This document shows positions 1 to 8,834 of a stretch of DNA of 64,000 bases, one piece after another. The stretch is from contig NZ_VTPZ01000001.1 in the NCBI RefSeq assembly GCF_008638305.1, positions 62,001-126,000 of the forward strand. The letters are read 5' to 3'. Each line of letters begins with the position of its first letter. The first letter of the stretch is position 1. Source of the DNA: Pseudomonas profundi. GTDB taxonomy: Bacteria; Pseudomonadota; Gammaproteobacteria; Pseudomonadales; Pseudomonadaceae. The notes beneath the pieces were generated by a model that saw only the letters and a list, made by a program, of their open reading frames with translations, ran no database searches and had not been told where the DNA came from. The translations under genes were made by a program, and so were the position numbers.

Positions 1-189
1 TTCGTTCAGCCTACCGGATCATCAGGCATTGGGACGTCGGGTGTGGATTGCTTCATTGTTGCTTACCGGCCATAGGGGCGATTGATTGATGAACAAACCC
101 ATTTGTGTGTCGCAGGTCAGTTCAGCCAAAGCGTGCGGGTTGCACTGGCAGCCGACCATGCATTGATGGGCAGCAAGTAATGGTCCCGC

Positions 190-1524
190 TCAGCGCCGGA
201 CCCATACCTCGACCCGCCCATTGCGCTGCGCACCGGTTGCTCCACCCGTTGAGCCAACGGGCATGTAATGCCCATATCCGGTATGGCCCAATACGACGGT
301 GCCACGTTCGCGCAGTGCTTTACTGGCGGACAGGGCACGCAGTTCGGAAATCATCTGAGCGCGAAGCTCGTCGCTTTGCTTGTCTGCAAAGCCAATCAGC
401 ATTATGTCGCGCCCGGTTTTACCGGTTTGTTCGAGATATCCCTGAATGCGCATTAAATCTCGGTTGGCTTTGTTATCGAGCTTGGTGCGGCCCTCAGCGA
501 AACGAATGTTTACAGAGAGGCGCTGATAGCGTTCGGTCAAGCGCTTGAAAGAGTCGGGAACGCTGCTGTCCAGTACTGGATCAACTGCAAAGGGGTTCTG
601 GGAGAAGAATCCGGATTTGGCCACGATATCCTGCCCCGCCTGGCTCTGGGCATATTGGATAAAGGCTTGGGTCAAAGGTGAGCCGGTTGCCCCGGGTGTA
701 TAAAGGTATAGCCGGCGAGACAACGGATAGTCTTCAGTCGCCACCGATAGCCGACTGGGTTTGAGGGCCGGGGCGTTACCGTCAGCGATAGCCAACAGTT
801 TGGCGTTACCCACCGAGGCGAAACCGGCAAAGCCGATGCCCGCCGGATCACCGCTGACATCCATCGACAGTTGGTCGTTTGACTCGTAGCGCAGGGCTTG
901 GCCAGTCAGCTTGAAGTTGCCCGCCAGAACCAGATCCTTGAACGTGTCCCAGGTTCCCGAGCGGTCATCGCGGGCGTACACCTGAATCGCCCGGTCAGGA
1001 CCGCCAACCGCTGACCAGTTGGTAATCTCGCCAGCGAAAATCTTCGCCATGGTGTCTATGCTGAGCTCATCGACCGGGTTGGATGGATGTACCAGAATCG
1101 CCAGGCCATCAATGGCAATGATGTGCTCGTTGTCCGCGCTGGTCATGTCAGCTCGTCCCGCCATGGCATCGACTTCATTTGCCTTGATGCGTCGTGAGGC
1201 AGCCCAGATGTCGGCGCCGTTGGACGCCAGCGAGGTGAAGCCGGTGCTGGTGCCGTGGGCGGCTACCAGCGCGGTCAACGGCTGACCGTCCAGCGTGGTA
1301 CTGAGAAGCGTCTCGTTCTCGGTCCCGGTTGCCCTCGCTGCGACAGGGGCTCCACTCAGCTGTTCCATGAAGCTGGTCACCAGCATTGGAGCGAGCGTTG
1401 CGCCAATGGTGTTGGATCCGTGGATTTCCATGTCGTGGGCAACTACCAGCCCGGGTGCAAAAGCCAGAGTAAATCCCAGGTGGCGCAGGAGCCTGCCGCA
1501 AACTGATTGCATCGCTAACCTCAC
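190..1524 (-). CDS. Phosphate-type substrate-binding protein with C-terminal OmpA-like domain
   Basis: 444 residues. A hydrophobic N-terminus ending near VVAHD (about residue 30) looks like a signal peptide, so the protein is probably periplasmic. Residues ~30-300 are a PstS-like periplasmic binding domain (HGSNTIG, then DELSIDTMAKIFAGEITNWSAVGG, a typical loop of phosphate-binding proteins). Residues ~330-444 resemble an OmpA/MotB peptidoglycan-binding domain (IRFAEGRTKLDNKANRDL, IGFADK, and the end RNGRVEVWVRR). Such hybrids are known in pseudomonads; the ligand here is inferred. No pst transporter genes are adjacent. An internal Met at residue 5 is an alternative start. Confidence 0.8.
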   Translation of the reverse strand: MRLAMQSVCGRLLRHLGFTLAFAPGLVVAHDMEIHGSNTIGATLAPMLVTSFMEQLSGAPVAARATGTENETLLSTTLDGQPLTALVAAHGTSTGFTSLASNGADIWAASRRIKANEVDAMAGRADMTSADNEHIIAIDGLAILVHPSNPVDELSIDTMAKIFAGEITNWSAVGGPDRAIQVYARDDRSGTWDTFKDLVLAGNFKLTGQALRYESNDQLSMDVSGDPAGIGFAGFASVGNAKLLAIADGNAPALKPSRLSVATEDYPLSRRLYLYTPGATGSPLTQAFIQYAQSQAGQDIVAKSGFFSQNPFAVDPVLDSSVPDSFKRLTERYQRLSVNIRFAEGRTKLDNKANRDLMRIQGYLEQTGKTGRDIMLIGFADKQSDELRAQMISELRALSASKALRERGTVVLGHTGYGHYMPVGSTGGATGAQRNGRVEVWVRR

Positions 1525-1782
1525 ATCGGACGTCCATGTTTTAGCGAGCCAGAGTGCGGCGAAAATGTGTCATTCAGATTACAGGGGCATTACGAACATC
1601 AGCCAGTTTCCGCCCTGACGATACAGCCGTCTGGTATTACATCCGAGGTTTCGATGAATAGTTACGCTGCGGGTCGGCGGGATGTGTATTCAATATACCG
1701 CGACTTTTGCGATTAGGTAGGGAGACAGCTACGTGATCAGTGTGGTGACGGTGCCGGCCCTAATGAGGTAGGGGGCACGAAG

Positions 1783-1808
1783 AAACGGGGGCTTATGCCC
1801 CCGTTTTT
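1783..1808. terminator. Rho-independent terminator downstream of the KGG gene
   Basis: A perfect 10-bp stem (AAACGGGGGC / GCCCCCGTTT) encloses a TTAT loop. T-rich flanks on both sides make it potentially bidirectional. It sits directly after the stop of the minus-strand KGG gene. Confidence 0.85.
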
Positions 1809-1812
1809 GCGA

Positions 1813-1992
1813 TCAGCTATTACGGCCGCCGCTGTGGCTGTTCTCGCCACCCTTCTTGCCTGCTTCTGAAGCCTTTTCTTTATCATTGGCGAAATTGCCG
1901 CCGCTGTTCTGACCGCCCTTCTGCCCGGCTTCGGATGCTTTCTCTTTATCATTTGCGAAGTTGCCTGGGTTGCCTTTGGCATCATTACTCAT
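1813..1992 (-). CDS. Small KGG-repeat (general stress, YciG/con-10-like) protein
   Basis: 59 residues, starting MSNDAKGNPGNFAND. It contains two near-identical copies of the motif NFANDKEKASEAGxKGG, the hallmark of the KGG stress-induced family (PF10685). A strong GGAGGA Shine-Dalgarno lies 7 nt before the ATG, and a terminator follows directly. The protein is very hydrophilic and probably intrinsically disordered. The family is linked to general stress or stationary phase; its molecular role is unknown. A longer open frame in another phase covers the same DNA but lacks any family match. Confidence 0.85.
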   Translation of the reverse strand: MSNDAKGNPGNFANDKEKASEAGQKGGQNSGGNFANDKEKASEAGKKGGENSHSGGRNS

Positions 1993-2040
1993 GATTTTCC
2001 TCCACGTCTCGGGGCTGACTTGAGTATCAAGCGCCTCTAT

Positions 2041-3122
2041 TCAATGGAGGCCCGCATGCTCGATAAGTTCTTGGCGTTTCAGCAACGCCGACGAAAGGAT
2101 GTCTTGCAGAATCAATATGATATCGTCGAGAAAAAATAGCGATTTTGCCTGGATCAGCATCTTTTTCGAGTTCGTGACCGCCTGTTCAAGCTTGAAGAAA
2201 TCCCCGTCCAATACCGGCTCCCGCAAAGGCTTGAGCCGAGCCTCCGCATCTGCAGCAAGCGCTCGGTAACGTTCCGCTTCTCCAGAACACTGGTCTGCCT
2301 CAGCCAAACTGGCCATTTGACACAGTAGCATGACCCTTTCTTCAACCGCTCTCAGCGTGCCCCACAAGCCTACATCAATCGCCGCGTTCACTTCGGCAAT
2401 GAGGGTTTTGATTGAAAAGCATGCCCTGTGTGGCAGCGAAACCTGACAATCGAGCCTTCATTGATCTGTACCAGAACGCCATGGCAGTCCGGACAGGTGT
2501 AATTGGAAACCTTCCCAGGATTCATCACGCCTGCGCCAAGCCCGTTACCATCAACACTGATCCCGTTTTCGACCCGATATCGTTCGTTGTCCGGTCGTGG
2601 CGCGCAGGGCTGCAGCGAGATTTTGACTGTTGTCGTGATGCGTTCCGCAAGCTCAACAAGCGTACCAACGGAGTCGGTTTCAACGTGCTGAATAGCGCTT
2701 TTTGGCATGGAGTCGTAAAGCGCTTCTGATGGGTACTGAACAAAGGCAAGCCCACTCCTGTCCTTGATTGCCAGAGGCCGGCGGTGCCATCGTCCAACGC
2801 ACCACTCAATACAACCCCGATTATACGCTCTTGAAAAACAACCCCGATTACACGCTCTTGAAAAACAACCGAAGCCGATCGGAACAGCACGTCGATCGCC
2901 GGCCTTACCCTGCACTCCTTGGGGCCCCTCGTAATACGGATGCCTTCGTCTGCCAATAGCAGGTGGTGGTCCGCGCTAGCCACGTATACGGTGGCGGCTT
3001 CCAGCGGCTGGTTGGCATCAACGGAAACGACAGGCACCTCGGTTTCTAGCGAACGTATCTCTCTCAGTTCGCTGCGCACGTAGGGTGGGATATGCAGCAC
3101 CACTAAAAACGCAGCCGGCAGG
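2041..3122 (-). pseudogene. Decayed CheB-type chemotaxis methylesterase
   Basis: Three reading-frame pieces on the minus strand assemble into one CheB-family protein. Piece one: PAAFLVVLHIPPYVRSEL to VVLSGALDDGTAGLW. Piece two: AIKDRSGLAFVQYPSEALY to RFRCHTGHAF. Piece three: AEVNAAIDVGLWGTLRAVEERV to the end. A missing G after GLW (near 2782) and a missing T in the HAF(S)IK codons (near 2417) cause the two frameshifts. The N-terminal catalytic Ser region is absent: the frame stops abruptly at the dispersed repeat at 3123. A 27-bp tandem duplication (near 2815-2868) repeats nine codons (VVFQERVIG). The gene is almost certainly non-functional. Confidence 0.75.
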
Positions 3123-3275
3123 TCGCCCCTTCGGGCTGCTCGTGTGTGTCTCGGTAGAAAGACAGCATAGGCAGCCTGTTATGAGCTGCCAAGCCAGCGG
3201 ACGTGATCATGTGCGGGGTGATTGAGCAGGTATTAGTGCTTCAGGGGTGGGCCCGGTTCTGCTCACTCGCTGGTC
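3123..3275. repeat. Dispersed repeat, copy A
   Basis: About 150 bp that closely match 22369-22520 in the same orientation, with a few substitutions and one small indel. Copy A begins exactly where the cheB coding sequence is truncated. Read on the minus strand both copies keep an open frame of the form MITxAGLAAHxRLPMLSFYRD, but no known family is recognised. Confidence 0.75.
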
Positions 3276-3671
3276 GGCACATTGGAACCCGCCGGATAGA
3301 AGCAGCGAGCATCTGCTTTCCCGAAAGCGTTTTGTTCAGCGCGCTAATCGTCGTCGCGAAATGTTCTCGTGCGATCGATAACGGAGTAGCGGCTTCGAGA
3401 ATCATGGGTATCGTCGTTGGGTTGTTTTTCTTTCGGGTTGCCCATTGATTCCATGCGCAGGCCAGCCGGCAACAAGTGCAATCGGTGCCAATTGAACCAA
3501 TCCGCAGCACGTCAAATGAGGGAGGAAGCCTTTTCTTTGATGGGCAGTCCCGTTCGGAGGCTTTGTCGGGGGAAGACGTGTGCTTGTGACCGAAGCAGGT
3601 AGCGCATCCGTACATCGGCTTTTCGGCTATCCGTGGACGCTCGTTCAGCTGCTTGGCTACCTCATCAAGCC
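3276..3671. other. No supported gene
   Basis: About 400 bp between the dispersed repeat and the DUF2955 gene. Short frames exist on both strands (the longest on the minus strand, Cys-rich at its N-terminus), but none has a recognisable motif or a convincing ribosome binding site. It may be decayed coding DNA continuing the cheB region. Confidence 0.5.
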
Positions 3672-4712
3672 CTATGCTTGCATAAAGCGCGTTGCTTGAA
3701 ACCGATTCAGAATCAGGTGCAGCAAGTAAACTGCGATAAGTGACAGCGTCACCGAAATCGACAGAGACCAGAAGCGATACAGATCGCTATAGAATAGGTC
3801 CTGGCGCGGCGAAAGATTCTGACCGAAGAGAATGGCCATGGTCGTCAGGGCGGCAAAGCCGGCGCCGGACCCGCCTTCAAGCAGGTGGACTCGAGCGAAG
3901 AGCATCAAGCTGAGCCAGAGTCCGGCGGCAACGAAGGGAAGGACATCGAAATGGTCCATTAGCACGAATTGTACGACCAAGCCCACGTTGCAACCCACCA
4001 GTGTGCCCAGTACCCGATTCCAGCCTGCCGGGCCTGCGCCTTTCCAGTTAAGCGGAAACAGCACCAGAATGCTGGCTACCTGGGCGGACAAGCCGCCCTG
4101 CAAGTTGAATATCTGGAACACCACGAAGGAGAGTGTTGCCACCGTTGTGGCCAGGATCACCTCATGGCGCTGGTTGGTCAGCGGTTTGCTCGGTAGCCGC
4201 CGAGGCTCACGCGGCGCGACGTCGCCGAACAGCGCGTGCATCAACATGACGATGAACAGAGTGGTGAATAACGATGCGATGTTCGAGGCGACAATATCGC
4301 CGAGATCTGCCGTCGGGTAACTGGCGAAATGCAGCTGCATTGACAGGTTGACCACCGACATTGCGCCAAACAGAAAATTGGCGCCCCGGCTCATCTGTCT
4401 GAATAGCAGTGCGAACATGGCAATCACCAGGAGGATCATCGGCACCGGCTTATCGCCAAACATCCCCTGAATGACCAGCACCGCAAAGCTCACTAGCAAC
4501 ATGTTAGCCAGGAATTGCCGCATCACGTGGCCATTGAGAGTTGGCACCATTCCCAGCAGCAGTATCGGCTGTACCACGAAAAAGGCGCCGTAGTTCCATC
4601 CCATGTACTTGCACAACAGAAAACCCAGCATGCCGCCGAAGGCGATCCGCAGGCACTGACGCACATCATTGGCTTCCAGCTGTCGCTTACTGACCAGCAG
4701 TATGGGTCTCAT
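3672..4712 (-). CDS. DUF2955/FUSC-like inner-membrane protein of an efflux operon
   Basis: 346 residues with about ten hydrophobic segments (for example GFLLCKYMGWNYGAFFVVQPI, then MILLVIAMFALLF, and a second cluster at ~185-335). The two halves of transmembrane segments separated by a polar loop (PREPRRLPSKPLTNQRHE) are typical of DUF2955/FUSC proteins such as aromatic acid exporter subunits. It lies 7 nt after the HlyD-family adaptor gene and under the same MarR regulator, so it is probably the inner-membrane partner of a two-component efflux pump. The substrate is unknown. Confidence 0.8.
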   Translation of the reverse strand: MRPILLVSKRQLEANDVRQCLRIAFGGMLGFLLCKYMGWNYGAFFVVQPILLLGMVPTLNGHVMRQFLANMLLVSFAVLVIQGMFGDKPVPMILLVIAMFALLFRQMSRGANFLFGAMSVVNLSMQLHFASYPTADLGDIVASNIASLFTTLFIVMLMHALFGDVAPREPRRLPSKPLTNQRHEVILATTVATLSFVVFQIFNLQGGLSAQVASILVLFPLNWKGAGPAGWNRVLGTLVGCNVGLVVQFVLMDHFDVLPFVAAGLWLSLMLFARVHLLEGGSGAGFAALTTMAILFGQNLSPRQDLFYSDLYRFWSLSISVTLSLIAVYLLHLILNRFQATRFMQA

Positions 4713-4719
4713 CGCGGCC

Positions 4720-5784
4720 TCAGTAGATGTAATGCATCAGGCTGACCAGACGAATCTGCAGACTGCCGAGCAGCTTGGCCAGACCGGTCACCGGATACAG
4801 CTGCACGGTCGCGCGGGAACCGGAGGGCAGCTGTTCCAGGAGCCCGGGCGCATCCTGCACTGCTAGATGGATCCGCTGGCGCTGCGCATCACGAACCCAG
4901 CGATCGGAGCTCTCCGGCGACGCCAGGCTGCCGTCGGGCAGCAATTGTCCTTGTGATGTACCGGCATCGAGCGCCATTACCCGGGCATCGAATACCCGGC
5001 CCGGCAGGGCATCGAATACAACCGCCGCCGTTTCGCCAAGCGCCATGTGCACCAGCGACTTTTCGCGAAAGTCAGCAATGACATCCGCTTCATCGCTGAC
5101 CAGTGCAGCCAGTGCGCTGCCGGCCGAGGCGTAGGTGCCCGGCTTGACTTGCAGATTGGATACGATGCCATCGATCTCGGCGCGTATCTCCGCGTAGCTC
5201 AGATTCAATTCTGCTTGCTCCAGATCATTGCGAGCCTGGCGCAAACGCAGGTTGCTCTCGTCGGTGAGACCACGTTCCACTCGTAGCTGCTCGGCTCGCG
5301 CCTTGGCACTGGCAAGGCCCGACTGCGCCGCCTCGTAGTTGGACCGGGTCTGCTCGTAGAGCTGCTGCGAGACGTTGCGACTAGCCAATAAAGTTTCAAG
5401 ACGCTTGTGCTCGCGCGCAAGCTCGTTGAGCTGCACCTGTGCCGCACGCACCTCGGCTTCCGCCGCAGCCAGCGACGCATCGTAGCCGGCATTGTCACGC
5501 TCGGCCGCTTCCAGCTTCAGCTGCGCATCGCGTAGCGCCAATCGGTAGGGGCGCGGATCGATCCTGAAAAGCAGATCGCCCGCACGCACATGCTGGTTGT
5601 CAGTTATCGCGACCTCAACGATTTGCCCGCTGAGCTGCGGCGCGACACGAATGACCGGATGGATGACCCGGGACTGCGGTGTTAACGGCATCCATAGATC
5701 AGCGGCAAGAAAATAACCAAACATCAGAGCAAACACGATCAGTGCAGCGCGCACCCAGCGGGCGAAAATCTGATCTGGCGTCAT
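4720..5784 (-). CDS. HlyD/EmrA-family membrane fusion protein
   Basis: 354 residues. One N-terminal membrane anchor (ALIVFALMFGYFLAADLWM) is followed by a biotinyl-lipoyl-like half motif (VIRVAPQLSGQIVEVAITDNQHVRAGDLLFRIDP), a coiled-coil hairpin at ~85-190 and the returning lipoyl half (AEIRAEIDGIVSNLQVKPGTY). This is the periplasmic adaptor that links an inner-membrane pump to an outer-membrane channel. Its start overlaps the stop of marR by 4 nt, and the DUF2955 gene follows. No outer-membrane factor gene is in the window. Confidence 0.9.
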   Translation of the reverse strand: MTPDQIFARWVRAALIVFALMFGYFLAADLWMPLTPQSRVIHPVIRVAPQLSGQIVEVAITDNQHVRAGDLLFRIDPRPYRLALRDAQLKLEAAERDNAGYDASLAAAEAEVRAAQVQLNELAREHKRLETLLASRNVSQQLYEQTRSNYEAAQSGLASAKARAEQLRVERGLTDESNLRLRQARNDLEQAELNLSYAEIRAEIDGIVSNLQVKPGTYASAGSALAALVSDEADVIADFREKSLVHMALGETAAVVFDALPGRVFDARVMALDAGTSQGQLLPDGSLASPESSDRWVRDAQRQRIHLAVQDAPGLLEQLPSGSRATVQLYPVTGLAKLLGSLQIRLVSLMHYIY

Positions 5785-6272
5785 GCACTCAGCTCCCCGG
5801 AACGGCCCAGCAGCGAGCGTACATTGCGCTCCATGCTCAATAGCACCTCAGCAAACGCATCGAGCTGCTCGGCGGATATGCCTTTGTAGATTTCAGAGCG
5901 AACCTGCGCCATGTGATCTTCCAGCAGACGTACCTGTTTACGGCCTGCGGTGGTGAACCATAGGCAGTGAGCACGTCCGTCGGTCGCGCTACGGCGCCGC
6001 TCGATAAGTTGCTGCTGCTCCAACTGGTTCAGCGTGCGGGTAAGTGATGGCATTTCAATCACCAGTTCCGTCGCCAACGCCTGCTGCGTGGAGCCTTCGC
6101 CAATCTGGTCCAAATGGATCAGCACCGCCCAGCGCGCCTCGGTCATGCCCAGCTCGCCGACCGCCTGATTGATCGCGCTACGCCATAGTCGATGCACCCG
6201 CCCCATGGACGCCCCCATGGAGGGTTTGAGTGTCTGATGCAAAGGCAACGCTGAGTTGGCTGATGTTGTCAT
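5781..6272 (-). CDS. MarR-family transcriptional regulator
   Basis: 163 residues from the ATG at 6272, which has GGAGG eight nt upstream; a TTG four codons earlier is a weaker alternative. The winged helix is visible: LGMTEARWAVLIHLDQIGEGSTQQALATELVIEMPSLTRTLNQLEQQQLIERRRSATDGRA. It is the first gene of a three-gene operon with the adaptor and the DUF2955 protein, and is probably its own repressor, relieved by a phenolic or lipophilic ligand as is usual in the family. Ligand identity is inference. Confidence 0.9.
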   Translation of the reverse strand: MTTSANSALPLHQTLKPSMGASMGRVHRLWRSAINQAVGELGMTEARWAVLIHLDQIGEGSTQQALATELVIEMPSLTRTLNQLEQQQLIERRRSATDGRAHCLWFTTAGRKQVRLLEDHMAQVRSEIYKGISAEQLDAFAEVLLSMERNVRSLLGRSGELSA

Positions 6273-6318
6273 CGGGTCCTCCAAGGGTGACCAAAAAGGC
6301 AGAAACTAATTAGCACGC

Positions 6319-6333
6319 TAAGCATATAGCTTA
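6319..6333. promoter_or_regulatory. Candidate MarR operator
   Basis: Perfect palindrome TAAGC-ATATA-GCTTA, 46 nt upstream of the marR start, inside an AT-rich stretch with further TTAGCA half-sites. This is a typical place and shape for an autoregulatory MarR site; binding is not proven. Confidence 0.5.
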
Positions 6334-6749
6334 CGCTCATGGTGATACTTAGCAAGCCAATTTGTTCACTCGATTGGCTAGAAGGGGATGCTTACCAAGC
6401 ATTACTTCGGGGCGAATACCGGCGGTGAACTAAACGGAGTGGCTCAAGGTGTTGTACGCGTTTCGCGAGTCCGCTTCTGGCCCGAAAGCGGTCTTTCGGC
6501 TTGGGGATCCGAAACGAACCCCTAGGGCTACGACTCAACTCCCCGTTCGATATAGCGTCTACTGCCGACCCGTGGCCAGCTATGCTTGCTCTTCCGACCA
6601 CCCTCCTCACCTTGCGACACTCTGCCAACAGCAAGAAGGCGCGACACTGGCTTCCATCTGGAATCGGATGCGATTTTGCTTGTCTCTGGAAAGTATGCGA
6701 AAGATTTTCTTACTCGGTTGCCCATCTCGGGCCGCGACGCGGAGTACTC
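6334..6749. other. Intergenic region before the epimerase gene
   Basis: About 415 bp without a recognised gene. The reading frame of the epimerase is open upstream to 6501 but the extra residues match nothing and the good start is at 6750. A promoter for the plus-strand gene should lie here; no clear consensus was picked out. Confidence 0.5.
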
Positions 6750-7820
6750 ATGTCAGATTCAAAAGTGGCTCTGGTGGTTGGAGCTAGCGGCATCATCGGT
6801 CACGCGCTGGTGGAAACCTTGCTCGAACAAGGCGATTGGACGGTCCGGGTCGTCAGGCGCAGCTTCATCGCCGACGTTGAGACAATCGACCTTGACCTCA
6901 CCGATGCTCACGCCAGTCATCAGGCCCTAGCGGCGGCTGGTGACACCACCCACGTCTTCTACGCAGCACTGCGGCCGGACGCGAACCTAGGGCGCGAAGC
7001 GATGATAAACGGTGCCATGCTGCGCAATTTGCTGGACGGGCTGAATGCGGCCGGCGCCAATCTCGAGCGAGTCATCCACTACCAGGGCGCCAAGGTCTAT
7101 GGCGTGCATCTGGGGCCGAGCACGGCGCCATTCTATGAAGACGAAACGCCGCGCCATGTCGGCCCCAACTTCTACTACGATCAGGAAGACTTGCTTCGGG
7201 AGCGCGCCGAGCGAGGCGACTTCGAGTGGTCGATCCTTCGCCCTGACGTGGTGGTCGGGGATATCGCCGGCAATCCGATGAACATTGCCCTGGTCATCGG
7301 CGCCTTCGCCGCGCTCAGCCTCGAAACCGGCGTGCCGCTGCGGTTCCCCGGTTCGGTACGTACCTACCGTGGCGTGCTGGCGCAGCTGACTGACGCGCGC
7401 TGGCTGGCACGGGCTAGCCTCTGGGCTGCGCTTGACCCCGCCGCACGCAATCAGGCATTCAACCTGGTTGGCGAACCGTTTCGCTGGGAGCGCATCTGGA
7501 ACAAGGTTGGCAATGCATTGGGCATGGAGGTGGCCGAGCCGCTGCCGTTCTCCCTCGCCCGGCAAATGCCGGAAATGCGCGATACCTGGCAGCGACTCGC
7601 CGAGCGTCATAATCTGAGACCGATCCCTTTCGACAAATTGGTGGGCTGGCCCTTCGGCGACTTCATCTTCAATACCGAGTTCGACATGATCTCGGACATG
7701 GGCAAGATCCGCCGCGCCGGCTTCAGCGAGGCTGTGAATACCGAGGACTGCCTTATCGGCGCGATACGCCGGCTGGGCGAGAAAGGCTACATCCCGACCT
7801 TCGCCGGCGGTCACTCATGA
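6750..7820 (+). CDS. PRISE-type SDR (progesterone 5-beta-reductase/iridoid synthase-like epimerase family)
   Basis: 356 residues from the ATG at 6750, preceded by GGAG. The Rossmann motif is VGASGIIGHALVETL near the N-terminus. NFYYDQEDLL carries the YxxxD-type signature of the PRISE subfamily, which replaces the usual SDR YxxxK, and WSILRPDVVVG follows. PRISE enzymes reduce activated C=C bonds of enones with NADPH. The gene is convergent with a long minus-strand block of reductases (7844-14561), so a shared role in detoxifying or using enones and carbonyls is plausible. The substrate is unknown. Confidence 0.8.
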   Translation: MSDSKVALVVGASGIIGHALVETLLEQGDWTVRVVRRSFIADVETIDLDLTDAHASHQALAAAGDTTHVFYAALRPDANLGREAMINGAMLRNLLDGLNAAGANLERVIHYQGAKVYGVHLGPSTAPFYEDETPRHVGPNFYYDQEDLLRERAERGDFEWSILRPDVVVGDIAGNPMNIALVIGAFAALSLETGVPLRFPGSVRTYRGVLAQLTDARWLARASLWAALDPAARNQAFNLVGEPFRWERIWNKVGNALGMEVAEPLPFSLARQMPEMRDTWQRLAERHNLRPIPFDKLVGWPFGDFIFNTEFDMISDMGKIRRAGFSEAVNTEDCLIGAIRRLGEKGYIPTFAGGHS

Positions 7821-7843
7821 AACGGCTCGGATGAAGCGAATCA

Positions 7844-8824
7844 TTAGCTGAAGCCGACCACAGCATGTGGCACATAAGGCGCTTCGAGCTGAGTGATTTC
7901 TTCCTCTGTTAGCTCTAATTCCAGCGCGGCGACCGCATCCTCAAGATGGTGAGGCTTGGAGGCTCCTATGATTGGAGCTGTGACTTCGGCCTTCTGTGCC
8001 ACCCACGCCAGTGCCACTTGCGCCCGCGGTACGCCCCGCGCCTCGGCAACTCGAGCTACCGCTTCGACGACCTGGCGATCGGCATCCTCGGCTGCGCCAT
8101 AAAGCGTGCGACCGAAGGCATCGGTATCGCTACGCTCGCTGGTTGCGTCCCAATCGCGGGTCAGGCGGCCGCGAGCGAGCGGGCTCCACGGAATCACGCC
8201 AATGCCTTCGGCGGCGCAAAGCGGTAGCATCTCGCGCTCTTCTTCGCGATTGAGCAGGTTGACGTGGTTCTGCATGCTAACGAAGCGAGTCCAGCCGTGA
8301 CGCTCGGCGGTATATAACGCCTTGGCGAATTGCCAGGCGTACATCGACGAGGCGCCGATGTAACGCGCTTTGCCAGCCTTGACAACATCATGCAGTGCCT
8401 CAAGCGTTTCTTCGATTGGCGTGGCATAGTCCCAGCGATGGATCTGGTACAAGTCGACATAGTCGGTGCCCAGGCGCTGCAGGCTTTCGTCGATGGCGTT
8501 GAAAATGGCCTTGCGCGATAGTCCGCCGACGTTGGGCTTGTTGCGCAGCGGCATGTACACCTTGGTCGCCAGCACTACTTCGTCCCGGCGCGCAAAATCC
8601 TTCAACGCGCGCCCGACGATTTCTTCGCTGGTTCCATCGGAATAGGCGTTAGCCGTGTCGAAGAAGTTGATTCCCTGCTCCAGCCCCTGCTGGATCAACG
8701 GCCGGCTTTGCGCTTCGTCCAAGGTCCATGGATGAGTGCCGCGCTCGGGCACGCCATAGGTCATGCAGCCCAAACAAAGCCGTGAGACCTTCAGTCCGGT
8801 TCGTCCAAGATTGATGTAGTCCAT
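7844..8824 (-). CDS. Aldo/keto reductase (YajO/Tas-like)
   Basis: 326 residues. It starts MDYINLGRTGLKVSRLCLGCMTYG, with the catalytic Asp/Tyr block FFDTANAYSDGTSEEIVGRAL, then Lys in VVLATKVYM and His in DLYQIHRWD. The NADPH-binding end APIIGASKPHHLEDA is present. Length and motifs are usual for (alpha/beta)8 AKR enzymes of the YajO type, which reduce aldehydes and ketones with NADPH. A second aldo/keto reductase of another subfamily starts ~10 nt upstream in the same direction, suggesting cotranscription. Confidence 0.9.
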   Translation of the reverse strand: MDYINLGRTGLKVSRLCLGCMTYGVPERGTHPWTLDEAQSRPLIQQGLEQGINFFDTANAYSDGTSEEIVGRALKDFARRDEVVLATKVYMPLRNKPNVGGLSRKAIFNAIDESLQRLGTDYVDLYQIHRWDYATPIEETLEALHDVVKAGKARYIGASSMYAWQFAKALYTAERHGWTRFVSMQNHVNLLNREEEREMLPLCAAEGIGVIPWSPLARGRLTRDWDATSERSDTDAFGRTLYGAAEDADRQVVEAVARVAEARGVPRAQVALAWVAQKAEVTAPIIGASKPHHLEDAVAALELELTEEEITQLEAPYVPHAVVGFS

Positions 8825-8834
8825 TCGGCCTCCC

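Noticed and set aside
1737-1985. 82-codon basic frame over the KGG gene
   Set aside because: Out of frame with the clear KGG repeats and lacks a ribosome site.
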